Shown here in pieces: positions 55,102 to 63,170 of a stretch of DNA of 64,000 nt (within the stretch, counting starts at the first letter, position 1; each line of letters begins with the position of its first letter). The notes under the pieces are model-generated. The model was not told the origin of the DNA. It saw only the letters and a list, made by a program, of their open reading frames with translations, and searched no databases. The DNA is from Phyllobacterium sophorae. Its GTDB lineage: Bacteria > Pseudomonadota > Alphaproteobacteria > Rhizobiales > Rhizobiaceae. The translations under genes were made by a program, and so were the position numbers. The stretch is from positions 124,001 through 188,000 of the forward strand of contig NZ_PGGM01000014.1 in assembly GCF_003010965.1 (NCBI RefSeq), in the 5' to 3' direction.

Positions 55102-55528
55102 ACTTTTCGGGGCCCACCACTCCCGCCTGTTTGGAAATATGGCCTTGGCCGTTTGCTGCCGGCGGATATTCTTGCGGGCGGATGTCAGCGTCAGTGTCAA
55201 TGTGGAAGTTCATTCAACAATCGAATTTTCGTCCTTATCTGCGTCCTTAGACGAACCGCTGTTGCTGTCTCTTCTAGGGCTTTTTCAGATAACTCTTAAA
55301 AACCTGTGGCGACAAAACCATGGGACTGGGAGCGACGTCCCCTGTCAGCATCTTGAAACGAATGCGCCTCGCCGGTCATCGCGCAAACAGCGCCCGATGT
55401 TCTCAACGTTGCTTCAAAAGGTGAAATGGCTCGACTGAACCTTTGATGCAGCTTCGTTGGGAGACGGACGTTCGGTTGTTCAAAGATAGCTGCCCCAACC
55501 CGGCCATGACGCAAGTTGTTGATCACAG
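55102..55528. other. Intergenic, no recognisable gene
   Basis: About 430 bases between the TetR gene and the LysR gene, both of which end facing it. No supported feature. Confidence 0.4.
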
Positions 55529-56434
55529 CTACCGCTCGGAGAGGCGACGTTGATTGCTCGATGACAAATACTCCAAGAGGTCCCGCGCGGGCGACGATAA
55601 TTCCTCCTCGGTGCGAAAGCAGATCGACAGCCGGCGTGTAGCCCAGTCATCGGCAAGGCGGACAAACGCGATCTTTGCAGATCGGCTGCAGCGGCGCGCC
55701 GCCGTCTCGGGCATGATGCCGAAACCGACGCCGGCGGCCGCCATGTGGCAGATGCCCTCAAAAGTGCGCATCCGCACCCGCACCTTCAGCTTGACGCCCG
55801 TCCTCGCGGCCTGGACAGCGAGGTGATCCTGCAGCGCGCCGCCCGCCAGACCGACAAAGTGTTGATCCAGAATATCGGCAAAGGCGACGCGCTTTTTCGC
55901 CGCCAGCACATGATCGCGCGAGATCACGACGACCAACCGGTCGATGGCGAAGGGACGCAACGGCAGGCCGGTGGTGGCGGCCGCATCCGAGAGAATGCCG
56001 AACTCCACTAATCCGCCCGAGACGGCTCTCGCGATTTCATCGCTCTGGCGCTCTCTCAGATCGACATCGATCTGCGGATGGACCGCCATCCATGTGCTGA
56101 GCCTTTCCGGCAAAAACTCGGTGAGGGTGGCCGTGTTTGCGGCAATCCGGACCGTCGCACGCAGGCCACTGGCGTGTTCGCCGAGTTCGCCGCGCATCTG
56201 CGCCATCTGGCGCTGGATCAGGCGGGCGTGATGCGCCAAGGTTTCGCCGGCCGCCGTCGGCCATACGCCGCGACGGCCGCGTTCGAGCAACTTGACTTCG
56301 CCGGCAGCTTCCATGTCGCGCAGCCGCTCGCTGGCCGCCGGCAACGAAAGTCCAACGTCCGCCGCCCCGTGCGTGATGCTGCCGGCATCTACCACGGCGA
56401 GGAACAGGCGAAGGTCGGTCAGATCAAAGCGCAT
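55529..56434 (-). CDS. LysR-family transcriptional regulator
   Basis: This 301-residue regulator starts MRFDLTDLRLFLAVVDAGSITHGAADVGLSLPAASERLRDMEAAG, a full LysR HTH, followed by an effector domain (RATVRIAANTATLTEFLPERL and later GVGFGIMPETAARR). It is divergent from the TauE gene with 97 bases between, so it most likely controls that exporter, responding to an unknown small anion. Confidence 0.92.
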   Translation of the reverse strand: MRFDLTDLRLFLAVVDAGSITHGAADVGLSLPAASERLRDMEAAGEVKLLERGRRGVWPTAAGETLAHHARLIQRQMAQMRGELGEHASGLRATVRIAANTATLTEFLPERLSTWMAVHPQIDVDLRERQSDEIARAVSGGLVEFGILSDAAATTGLPLRPFAIDRLVVVISRDHVLAAKKRVAFADILDQHFVGLAGGALQDHLAVQAARTGVKLKVRVRMRTFEGICHMAAAGVGFGIMPETAARRCSRSAKIAFVRLADDWATRRLSICFRTEEELSSPARDLLEYLSSSNQRRLSER

Positions 56435-56531
56435 ACACAGAGCATATCCGATATCCAGCCTTCGGGCCAGCCGAAGCCTGGATATGGATCTTCCGCATTG
56501 TGTCTGCCGGGAGACCCCTTAAGCCAAGCTT

Positions 56532-57281
56532 ATGATGGATTCCTCGATACCTCTCGTCGTCGCAGTAACCGCGACCTTTTTCGCCGCCGGCTTGGTGAAG
56601 GGCGTCACTGGCATGGGACTGCCAACGGTGGCCATGGGCGTGCTCGGCGCGCTGTTCTCGCCACTGTCCGCGGCCAGCCTGCTGATAGTCCCATCATTCG
56701 TGACCAATGTCTGGCAGCTTCTCGCAGGTCCGAATCTCGGCACGCTCGGGCGCAGATTCTGGCCAATGATGCTCGGGGTCGTCGTGGGGACAATTGCCGG
56801 CTCGTCGCTGCTCACCAGCGGCGACACCGTCCTCACAACGAGCGCGCTCGGGTGTGCTCTTGTCCTCTATGCCGTTTGGACGCTGGTTGCTCGTCAGATT
56901 CGCGTGCCAGCGATCCTGGAACCGTGGCTTTCTCCGGTCATCGGCGTTGCAACCGGCGCAATAACCGGGGGCACCGGCGTCTTCGTCATCCCGGCAGTGC
57001 CCTACCTTCAGGCGCTCGGCCTCGAAAAGGACGATCTGGTCCAGGCGCTCGGCCTGTCCTTCACCGTTTCCACGATTGCACTTGCGGCAGCCTTGCAATG
57101 GCGAAGCGCCCTTCAAATCGACAATCTCGCCGTTTCGGCGCTGGCGACCGCGCCGGCACTCGCCGGCATGTGGGCCGGGCAGATCATTCGCAACCGCGTC
57201 AGCTCGTCGACCTTCCGCCACTGGTTCCTGATCAGTCTGTGCGTTCTCGGCGCTGAAATGTTCACGAGGCCGTTTCTGTAG
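56532..57281 (+). CDS. TauE/SafE-family sulfite/organosulfonate exporter
   Basis: This 249-residue inner-membrane protein has about eight hydrophobic helices, the family's GVTGMGLPTVAMGVLGALFSP in the first half and the repeated TGGTGVFVIPAVPYLQALGLEKDDLVQALGLSF in the second. Members export sulfite or sulfoacetate, or take up similar anions. It is divergent from LysR. The start at 56532 gives MMDSSIPL with no strong ribosome-binding site. Substrate unknown. Confidence 0.88.
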   Translation: MMDSSIPLVVAVTATFFAAGLVKGVTGMGLPTVAMGVLGALFSPLSAASLLIVPSFVTNVWQLLAGPNLGTLGRRFWPMMLGVVVGTIAGSSLLTSGDTVLTTSALGCALVLYAVWTLVARQIRVPAILEPWLSPVIGVATGAITGGTGVFVIPAVPYLQALGLEKDDLVQALGLSFTVSTIALAAALQWRSALQIDNLAVSALATAPALAGMWAGQIIRNRVSSSTFRHWFLISLCVLGAEMFTRPFL

Positions 57282-57314
57282 GTGGGGCTATGCGTTCTGT
57301 TTGAAAGTATCATT

Positions 57315-57629
57315 CTATTCAACCGTAACCCGGGCCTTCATATTCGGGTGAAAGCGGCAATAATATTCGAACAACCCCACCTCTTGCAGAACCAGACTTG
57401 CCGACTTGCCAGCCGGCATCAAGACTTCCCAGCCCCCCTTCACGGTGGCTGTGTGATCCAGAATATCCGTGTTGACCCATTCGATCGTATCGCCGATCTT
57501 TGCATTGATGGCCACAGGCGAGAATACGAGCTTGTCAATCGTAACCTGAATGGTTTCCGCCTGCGCCTGAACGGCGCCCAGGTTCATTACAACAAAAATG
57601 CCGATCCACAGATACCGTCGCGACAACAT
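57315..57629 (-). CDS. Periplasmic cupredoxin (amicyanin/pseudoazurin-like)
   Basis: This 104-residue blue-copper-type protein has a signal peptide (LWIGIFVVMNLGAVQAQA), a beta-sandwich and all four ligands: His59 in DHTA, Cys91, His94 and Met97 in YYCRFHPNM. It should bind one copper and carry electrons in the periplasm. The start at 57629 lies 10 bases after the DUF4142 stop, so the two are an operon. Neighbouring sigma and promoter-like motifs suggest stress induction. Confidence 0.9.
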   Translation of the reverse strand: MLSRRYLWIGIFVVMNLGAVQAQAETIQVTIDKLVFSPVAINAKIGDTIEWVNTDILDHTATVKGGWEVLMPAGKSASLVLQEVGLFEYYCRFHPNMKARVTVE

Positions 57630-57639
57630 GTTCCTGCCC

Positions 57640-58164
57640 TTACTTGAGTTCAGACGCAACGTGCTCGGCGTGCTGTTGGTGTCCCTGGAATATTTTCAGA
57701 CCAGTTTCCAGCAGGCTCTTGAGTTCAGAGTTACTCGCTGACGGGATCAGTACTGTTTCCAGCGCGCCATTTACCTGTTTGTGGTAGGCGACCTCGTTTT
57801 CGACATAGGCTTTGTCAAATGCACCACCGCTAAGTTTTGAGAGTTTGCCCTTTTCGGCCGCCGCTGCTTTGGCCAAGGCACGACTGGTATCATTATCCTC
57901 AGGGGTCACTTTGAGTTTCTTGACAAGGTCGAGTGCTTGTTTGTTCACCGCTTCATGGTCGCGAACCATGTCATTGGCGAAAGCCATGACATCCTTGTTT
58001 TTAGATTTTTCGATCGCTAGCTTCGCCGCCTCGATATCAATGGTGCCAGCAGTGTAGGCAATGTGCGCGATCTGGGGGTCGGTTGGCTTGTCGGCGGCTT
58101 GCGTCAGGGATGTGCCACCCAGCAAACAGAATATGGCCAATGCCGTGGTTGTTCGTGTAAACAT
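57640..58164 (-). CDS. DUF4142-containing secreted protein
   Basis: This 174-residue protein has a signal peptide (ALAIFCLLGGTSLTQA) and a four-helix DUF4142 domain: IAHIAYTAGTIDIEAAKLAI, VMAFANDMVRDHEAVNKQALDL and the C-terminal FQGHQQHAEHVASEL. The His-rich end and ferritin-like helices suggest a metal or stress role. GGAGGATCCC precedes the ATG at 58164. It is the first gene of the unit with the cupredoxin. Confidence 0.88.
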   Translation of the reverse strand: MFTRTTTALAIFCLLGGTSLTQAADKPTDPQIAHIAYTAGTIDIEAAKLAIEKSKNKDVMAFANDMVRDHEAVNKQALDLVKKLKVTPEDNDTSRALAKAAAAEKGKLSKLSGGAFDKAYVENEVAYHKQVNGALETVLIPSASNSELKSLLETGLKIFQGHQQHAEHVASELK

Positions 58165-58219
58165 GGGATCCTCCATCATCCGGACACAAACGGTCCGGGC
58201 ATCGTTTCCAATTGACCAC

Positions 58220-58249
58220 CATTGGATGCCGCGCGGGGAAAAGGTTCCC
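58220..58249 (-). promoter_or_regulatory. Promoter-like motif of the DUF4142-cupredoxin unit
   Basis: GGGAACCTTT (complement of 58240-58249) is followed 17 bases on by ATCCAATG. The same pair, GGGAACCTTT and ATCTAATG, occurs upstream of the sigma-factor gene at 58970-59000. GGAAC is the -35 of EcfG-type sigma factors, but the usual -10 CGTT is not at the standard distance, so this is a candidate only. Confidence 0.5.
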
Positions 58250-58256
58250 GGAAAAA

Positions 58257-58949
58257 TTAGCCTGGAAAGCCGAGGCGTTTCATGACGGAGGCTGTGATCC
58301 GCTCGCAGCGCCGGCCAGCAAACGGGAAAGCGTCCAGTAGCATCGGTCCGATCTGCTGGTCAATTTGTTTGCGTACAAGATGCCGGGCACGGTGCAGCCT
58401 TGTCTTGACAGTCTCTGGCCGCAAACAAAGCAGTTCCGCCGTCTCATCGATACTCAGTCCTTCGATGATCCTGGCGATGAAAACTGTCCGGTAGGCGTCC
58501 GGGAGATTGTCGGTCGCCCTTTCGACCAGCTGGAGGATTTGCCGTTGCGCCATCGTCCGCTCCGGGTCTTCGCTTGTGTTAAGGGGAAACTGGATGATTT
58601 GCGCTGCTGAGTTCTGGGCGATCTTTGCAGCGGCGGCAGAGGCACGCCGATTCTTGCGCAGGCGTCCGAGCGCTTCGTTAATCACGATACGGGAAAGCCA
58701 TGTGGAGAGTGAAGAAGCGCCACCAAAACTGTCGAGGGCGGTGAAAGCACTGACATAGGCCTCCTGGACTATATCCTCGGCTTCGCCGTCGTTACGGACG
58801 ATGGCTCTGGCAAGCCGGTAGAGTCTGCGGTTGTGGGTCTGCATGATCGTACGAAATGCATCCGCGTCGCGGGTCAGCGCGCGGCGAACAAGATCGATAT
58901 CGCCAGCGGGAGCTTCGGCAGCGTTTCTCTTATTGCGAACAACCGGCAT
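58257..58949 (-). CDS. ECF-type RNA polymerase sigma factor
   Basis: This 230-residue sigma factor has region 2 (FRTIMQTHNRRLYRLARAIV, GEAEDIVQEAYVSAFTAL) and region 4 (LPDAYRTVFIARIIEGLSIDETAELLCLRPETVKTRLHRARHL). There is no region 3, so it is an ECF member. A linker of about 40 residues and a C-terminal tail with Cys make it longer than EcfG (about 180). No anti-sigma gene is adjacent. Its gene and the DUF4142 unit share an upstream motif, so autoregulation is likely. GAGGAG precedes the ATG. Confidence 0.9.
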   Translation of the reverse strand: MPVVRNKRNAAEAPAGDIDLVRRALTRDADAFRTIMQTHNRRLYRLARAIVRNDGEAEDIVQEAYVSAFTALDSFGGASSLSTWLSRIVINEALGRLRKNRRASAAAAKIAQNSAAQIIQFPLNTSEDPERTMAQRQILQLVERATDNLPDAYRTVFIARIIEGLSIDETAELLCLRPETVKTRLHRARHLVRKQIDQQIGPMLLDAFPFAGRRCERITASVMKRLGFPG

Positions 58950-58969
58950 GACAAATCTCCTCTACAACG

Positions 58970-59000
58970 CATTAGATGATGTTTGCGCGCAAAGGTTCCC
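58970..59000 (-). promoter_or_regulatory. Promoter-like motif of the sigma-factor gene
   Basis: GGGAACCTTT (complement of 58991-59000) with ATCTAATG (complement of 58970-58977) following 17 bases later matches the motif ahead of the DUF4142 gene. It lies just upstream of the sigma ribosome-binding site. Confidence 0.5.
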
Positions 59001-59155
59001 AGATCATCGCCTCTTTTATGATGCAAGTTAAGCCTGTTGGAGCTGTCTATTGCATCCGGCAGTCGCCATTGGTGCTGTGACGTTGTTGGAAACGTTCAGC
59101 ATTGAGCAGGGCTAAAGTGCTGATTCAGTCTCCTTGGTGGAAGGACATTGAGATT
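59001..59155. other. Intergenic upstream of sigma motif
   Basis: No gene or clear site seen beyond the sigma promoter motif. Confidence 0.3.
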
Positions 59156-59305
59156 ATGGATGACGAAGACCACAGCACAAGGGGCAGTCCTACCGCTCCA
59201 GCCCCGACTGGCATGTGCCTTGGGAAGCAGCCGCTCAGAATGATCGACCACTTCGTACACAGCGCGTCGTGGATGCGACAGTATATCGCGAAGTTGGAAA
59301 GCTAA
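59156..59305 (+). CDS. Possible small protein (49 residues)
   Basis: MDDEDHSTRGSPTAPAPTG begins a 49-residue frame with AAGGA upstream. The second part (MIDHFVHSASWMRQYIAKLE) could be a short amphipathic helix. It is not recognisable as an anti-sigma factor. Existence is uncertain. Confidence 0.3.
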   Translation: MDDEDHSTRGSPTAPAPTGMCLGKQPLRMIDHFVHSASWMRQYIAKLES

Positions 59306-59504
59306 CCTTTACCCGGGAAAGAGTACGTCAATCGCAGCAGATTGTCCCACAGTCTCCTCACAGATTTCTGCACTGTCACAAAGTCCTCTCCGAGTCCGGT
59401 GGCAGCGGCCCAGCAGGTTCAGCGTCAAGTAGATCGCGTGCAACGGGCGTCAGGCTTACTCGAACCTGCCTTTCGTCAGCGGGAGCGCGCTGGCGCCGGC
59501 AGCC

Positions 59505-60104
59505 TCATTTCCTTTTCTGAGGGTAAAGCGTTTCCCCGCGCTTAAGCATCTCGACGAAGGTCTCGATCTTCTCCTTCCGCCCAGCCTCTGTCTTCATGTT
59601 GTGCGTGCGGAAGGCCAGTGCGAAACGGTTCTGCTCGGTTAGCTTCGCCAGCATCTCTTTAGCCCTAGGCTCGGCATCGATGGCAGCCTGAAGATCGCTC
59701 GGGATCTTCATTTCCTTGCCGCTCCCGTACGCGCGGTCCCACCGGCCATCTCCCCTTGCCGCATCAACTTCCTTCAACCCGTGCTCCGTCATCCGGCCTT
59801 CGCTTATGAGCCGAGCGACGTTGTTGACATTGATCTGGCTCCAAGTACTTTTCCTGCCGCGCCGCGTGTAGCGCTGTAGATAGCTTTTGCTGTCAAGGCC
59901 TTTGCGGATCGCGTCGATCCAGCCCCAGCAGAGCGCCACGTCGATTGCCTCCTTGGGAGTGATCGATTTGAGCCCGGAACCCATCTTGTGGATTTTGATC
60001 CAGACCTCATCCTCGCTGTCGTGGTGCTCGCCGAGCCATTCGTAGAAGCTCTCGCCACTCTCGAACGTATGAACCTTGGCGGGATCAACCCGCACCAGTG
60101 TCAC
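59505..60104 (-). CDS. YdeI/OmpD-associated family protein
   Basis: This 199-residue protein has the family layout: FYEWLGEHHDSEDEVWIKIHK, ITPKEAIDVALCWGWIDAIRKGLD, YTRRGRKSTWSQINVNNV and a C-terminal region with a conserved F-A-L-A-F-R-T. The family has loose links to peptide/bacteriocin tolerance in some bacteria. The biochemical role is unknown. Cytoplasmic, with no signal. Confidence 0.85.
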   Translation of the reverse strand: MTLVRVDPAKVHTFESGESFYEWLGEHHDSEDEVWIKIHKMGSGLKSITPKEAIDVALCWGWIDAIRKGLDSKSYLQRYTRRGRKSTWSQINVNNVARLISEGRMTEHGLKEVDAARGDGRWDRAYGSGKEMKIPSDLQAAIDAEPRAKEMLAKLTEQNRFALAFRTHNMKTEAGRKEKIETFVEMLKRGETLYPQKRK

Positions 60105-60714
60105 TGGGTAAATCCCATGGCGACTGGAACATGGATGTTTGACAAGCCTTCAGCTCCACGAATCATTCCTTGCTTGTGGTTTCAAATTTGCAACGCCTAG
60201 TTCAAATTGGTTTGTCGCCTAGCGAATCGAAACAAAATTTAGCAGGAAGTTTCCACATCCCAAATCGGTTTCGTGGCCCGACTGAAACCGTGGAATTACA
60301 TTATCAAAGTGAATCGCAAGTTATCGGCCTTTTCCAGGGAACCGTTTCTCCGGGGGGTGAACAACGCTCGCCGCAGCGCATGCAAGCGATTGCTTGGTCA
60401 GCGTCACAAAGACACTCTTGTCTCTGCTTTGATCGTGCTCATCTTTCAGCCCCGGTCTACGATCCGCGCTGGTCAGTGTTTGCAGATACAACCAGCGGCC
60501 CGGCCCGGATTTAGCTGGCCGCAACGTTCCGACCGGCTCATATGGCAAACCCTCCTGTAACAACCCGTGTCGAAGCAATTCGCAGTGATCCGGACGCTTG
60601 AGAACGGCCGCACATTTTAAAATCATCATCGGTTGAGAAACGGGAGCGATCCCTCAAAAGGAGGGCAAATTCGACCCGCGGGCCGAACGATACGAGGAGG
60701 GCTGCAGGATTTTG
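60105..60714. other. Intergenic with dispersed-repeat copy
   Basis: About 610 bases without a supported gene. It contains one copy of the dispersed repeat (60324-60350). Open frames on both strands look like shadows. Confidence 0.4.
60324..60350 (+). repeat. Dispersed 26-27-base intergenic repeat, copy 3 (diverged)
   Basis: Starts TCGGCCTTTTCCAGGGAACC and ends GTTTCTC. It aligns with copies 1 and 2 with one inserted base and a few substitutions. Confidence 0.4.
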
Positions 60715-62277
60715 TCAGGTTGGCACACCATACATTTCATTGCGCACTGGACGGGCGAAAGGAATGACCAGGAGGGAAATGAGGGTGATCAATGCGATCA
60801 TCGCCCAAGCGTCGTTGATCGACTCAACAAGCGCTGCCTTCGTTACCAAAGGACTGAATATGGCTTGGGCTCCCGCGCCAAACCCGGCGAGGCCTTCGCC
60901 ATGGAGTTTGTCGAGTGGGATTCCGACAAACTGTGCCGTTTGCGGGTCCCCAGCCAGCAGCCGATTTGCTAGATCTACACCATGCGTGGATGCCCGCGAG
61001 TAGATAACGGTATCGATCAGGGCCAAGCCGAGCGCGCCTCCCAGATTGCGCATGAGGTTGAACAGGCCACTTGCGTCGGGTATCCGATGATGCGGTAGAT
61101 TTCCGAGCGCCAGACGCGTGGGCGCCAAAATGCAGAACATCACCGCAACGCCTCGGATGATTTGAGGCCAAAACATCTCGTCGGCATCCGTTGCCGGTGT
61201 TTGGAACGCGCTGCATCCGAGACCCACGGCAAATACCGAGTAACCCAGCGCCGTGAGAAGCCTTGCATCCATGCGCTGCTCGAGAAAAACAGCGATCGGG
61301 GCAACGATGATTTGCGCTACTCCCGTTGCCAGCATCATCGTCCCAATCATGAATGCGCTGTGACCACGAACGTAAGCCAGGAATACGGGCATCAGGTAAA
61401 CCGAGCCGAACAGGCCAAACCCAAGCAGAAAGCTCAAGGCGCACCCGATCGTAAAGTTGAGGTCGTTGAAGTTGCGCAGGTTCACCAAAGGGACCGGGTT
61501 GCTCCAGGTGCGATGGACAAATCCGGCAAAGCTGGCAGCGCCGAGAACGGCAAGGCCGAGGACTTGACCGTCCGTCCAACCGCGCTTGGGCGCTTCCTTC
61601 AGTGCGATTTCCATGGCGGCGAGTGCGATCGCCATCATAAAAAGGGAGATTAAATCCAACTTTCGTATCTCACCAAGTCGTGTTTGTTCGCGCGGCAATA
61701 GCGTGGCTGCAAGAACTGCCGCCGTGATCCCCGGCAGGACATTGATGAGAAACAACCAGTGCCAGGAATATGATTCGGTGATCCAGCCTCCCACCATGGG
61801 ACCGACAGTGGGTGCCAATACTGCGACGACACCGGCAGCGGTCGTGGCGATGCCTTGGAGATTTTCCGGAAAAAGAATGAACACCGCGGAGAAGATGAGT
61901 GGTATGAGCGCGCCGCCGGCGAGCCCTTGGACAATACGCCATGCAAGCAATTCTGAGAAATTGCCGCTCAAAGCGCACCCGACAGATGCGAGTGTGAACA
62001 GGATTATCCCGCATACAAAGAGCCAACGCATCGTGAGCAGTCGGGTCAAGAAGCCATTCAGCGGTATGGCGACCACTTCTGCGATCAGATAGGCAGTTTG
62101 TATCCAGCTCATCTGATCGGGATCGATGTCGAGAGCGTGCTGAATGTTCGGCAATGACGTTGACACGATCTGTACGTCGAGGATTGCCATGAACATGCCA
62201 ATGCACAGGGCGGCAAAACCGAACCAGGTGCTCACCGTCGGAGGTGTTATAACGATCGACTTAGCATCGGGAGGCAT
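60715..62277 (-). CDS. DHA2-family (EmrB/QacA-type) MFS exporter
   Basis: This 520-residue inner-membrane protein with fourteen hydrophobic segments has the DHA2 motifs MFMAILDVQIVSTSLPNIQ (motif D1), WRIVQGLAGGALIPLIFS, GPMVGGWITESYSWHWLFLIN (motif C) and a C-terminal last helix before VRNEMYG. EmrB-like proteins export drugs or metabolites with protons, often with an EmrA membrane-fusion partner. No EmrA gene is adjacent here. Regulation unknown. Confidence 0.92.
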   Translation of the reverse strand: MPPDAKSIVITPPTVSTWFGFAALCIGMFMAILDVQIVSTSLPNIQHALDIDPDQMSWIQTAYLIAEVVAIPLNGFLTRLLTMRWLFVCGIILFTLASVGCALSGNFSELLAWRIVQGLAGGALIPLIFSAVFILFPENLQGIATTAAGVVAVLAPTVGPMVGGWITESYSWHWLFLINVLPGITAAVLAATLLPREQTRLGEIRKLDLISLFMMAIALAAMEIALKEAPKRGWTDGQVLGLAVLGAASFAGFVHRTWSNPVPLVNLRNFNDLNFTIGCALSFLLGFGLFGSVYLMPVFLAYVRGHSAFMIGTMMLATGVAQIIVAPIAVFLEQRMDARLLTALGYSVFAVGLGCSAFQTPATDADEMFWPQIIRGVAVMFCILAPTRLALGNLPHHRIPDASGLFNLMRNLGGALGLALIDTVIYSRASTHGVDLANRLLAGDPQTAQFVGIPLDKLHGEGLAGFGAGAQAIFSPLVTKAALVESINDAWAMIALITLISLLVIPFARPVRNEMYGVPT

Positions 62278-62834
62278 CGCGGAACTCCGATAGCGCCAAT
62301 TCTAATTCTCACTGACGGATTGCCGCTATGCAAACTGTCCAGCATGGGCCTTACCCGATGTCCAGCGGACGGAGGGGTCAGCTATTCACTAGGAGCTACC
62401 GCACCATAGCACCAGTAACATACAGTATGAACTGTCAGGTGGGTGGCCGGCTTCGACCTCCCTGCCTCGTTCAATCCGCTGCGGTGGAGGACCTGAGTTT
62501 GAATCGCCTTCCACTTGGGTTGTTCCCGTGTGTGTGTCGGAAGCCGCCTGTTTCAGTGTAGGCTACATTCACCTGCTCCCCCAACGGCCCAAGGTTCGCT
62601 ATGCGTTATGGGCATTAATAAGTTTATTGGTAGCAGCACACAGCGCTCTCCACAGAGGGTCGGTAACGGGCCCATATGACCCAGCATGTAAATTTTTACG
62701 AACAGACCTCCGCATTGCAGATAGCTCCATTGGAACGATTATATGACGCGGACGTTAGGCGGAGGCGGCTGGTCGGCCGTGGACGCTAGTCCTACAGGCA
62801 TCGCTGCTAGGAAGCTGCAGACAAGGAGCATATC
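62278..62834. other. Intergenic, no recognisable gene
   Basis: About 560 bases upstream of the DHA2 gene and before a small membrane-peptide gene. No supported feature. Confidence 0.4.
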
Positions 62835-62909
62835 ATGAACAACCTCATCTGGCTGGTCGGAGCCGTCGTCATTGTTCTGTTCATACTCGGATTTTTTGGA
62901 CTTCGTTAG
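62835..62909 (+). CDS. Tiny membrane protein (24 residues)
   Basis: MNNLIWLVGAVVIVLFILGF is followed by FGLR and a stop. AAGGAG lies seven bases upstream of the ATG. This one-helix pattern recurs among small alphaproteobacterial stress-linked membrane peptides. It should insert in the inner membrane. Function unknown. Confidence 0.65.
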   Translation: MNNLIWLVGAVVIVLFILGFFGLR

Positions 62910-63170
62910 GGTCCCAAATTAGTCGCTTTTAAGAAAAGTTCGTCTCGGCTCTTCGGTTCATAGGAGGGCTCGAATAGCGATCGCCATAGTGGGCCATAAA
63001 GAACGCGGCGTCTTGGCTCGTCCGTGTCTTTGCGCGCTCGAGACAATCGTCGTGGTGCCGCAAGGCCAGCGCACGCCTCCTTCACGCAGAACGGCTTGAA
63101 TGACAAATTTTTCCTGCGTTACAAAGCCTTCAAGTCGTTCTAGCCTATACACAGAATTATGGAGGCTACG
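62910..63170. other. Intergenic upstream of MttB-like gene
   Basis: No gene seen. It probably holds the promoter of the MttB-like gene. Confidence 0.35.

Noticed and set aside
61586-62092. 168-codon plus-strand frame opposite the DHA2 exporter
   Set aside because: Antisense to a complete MFS gene, without domain features.
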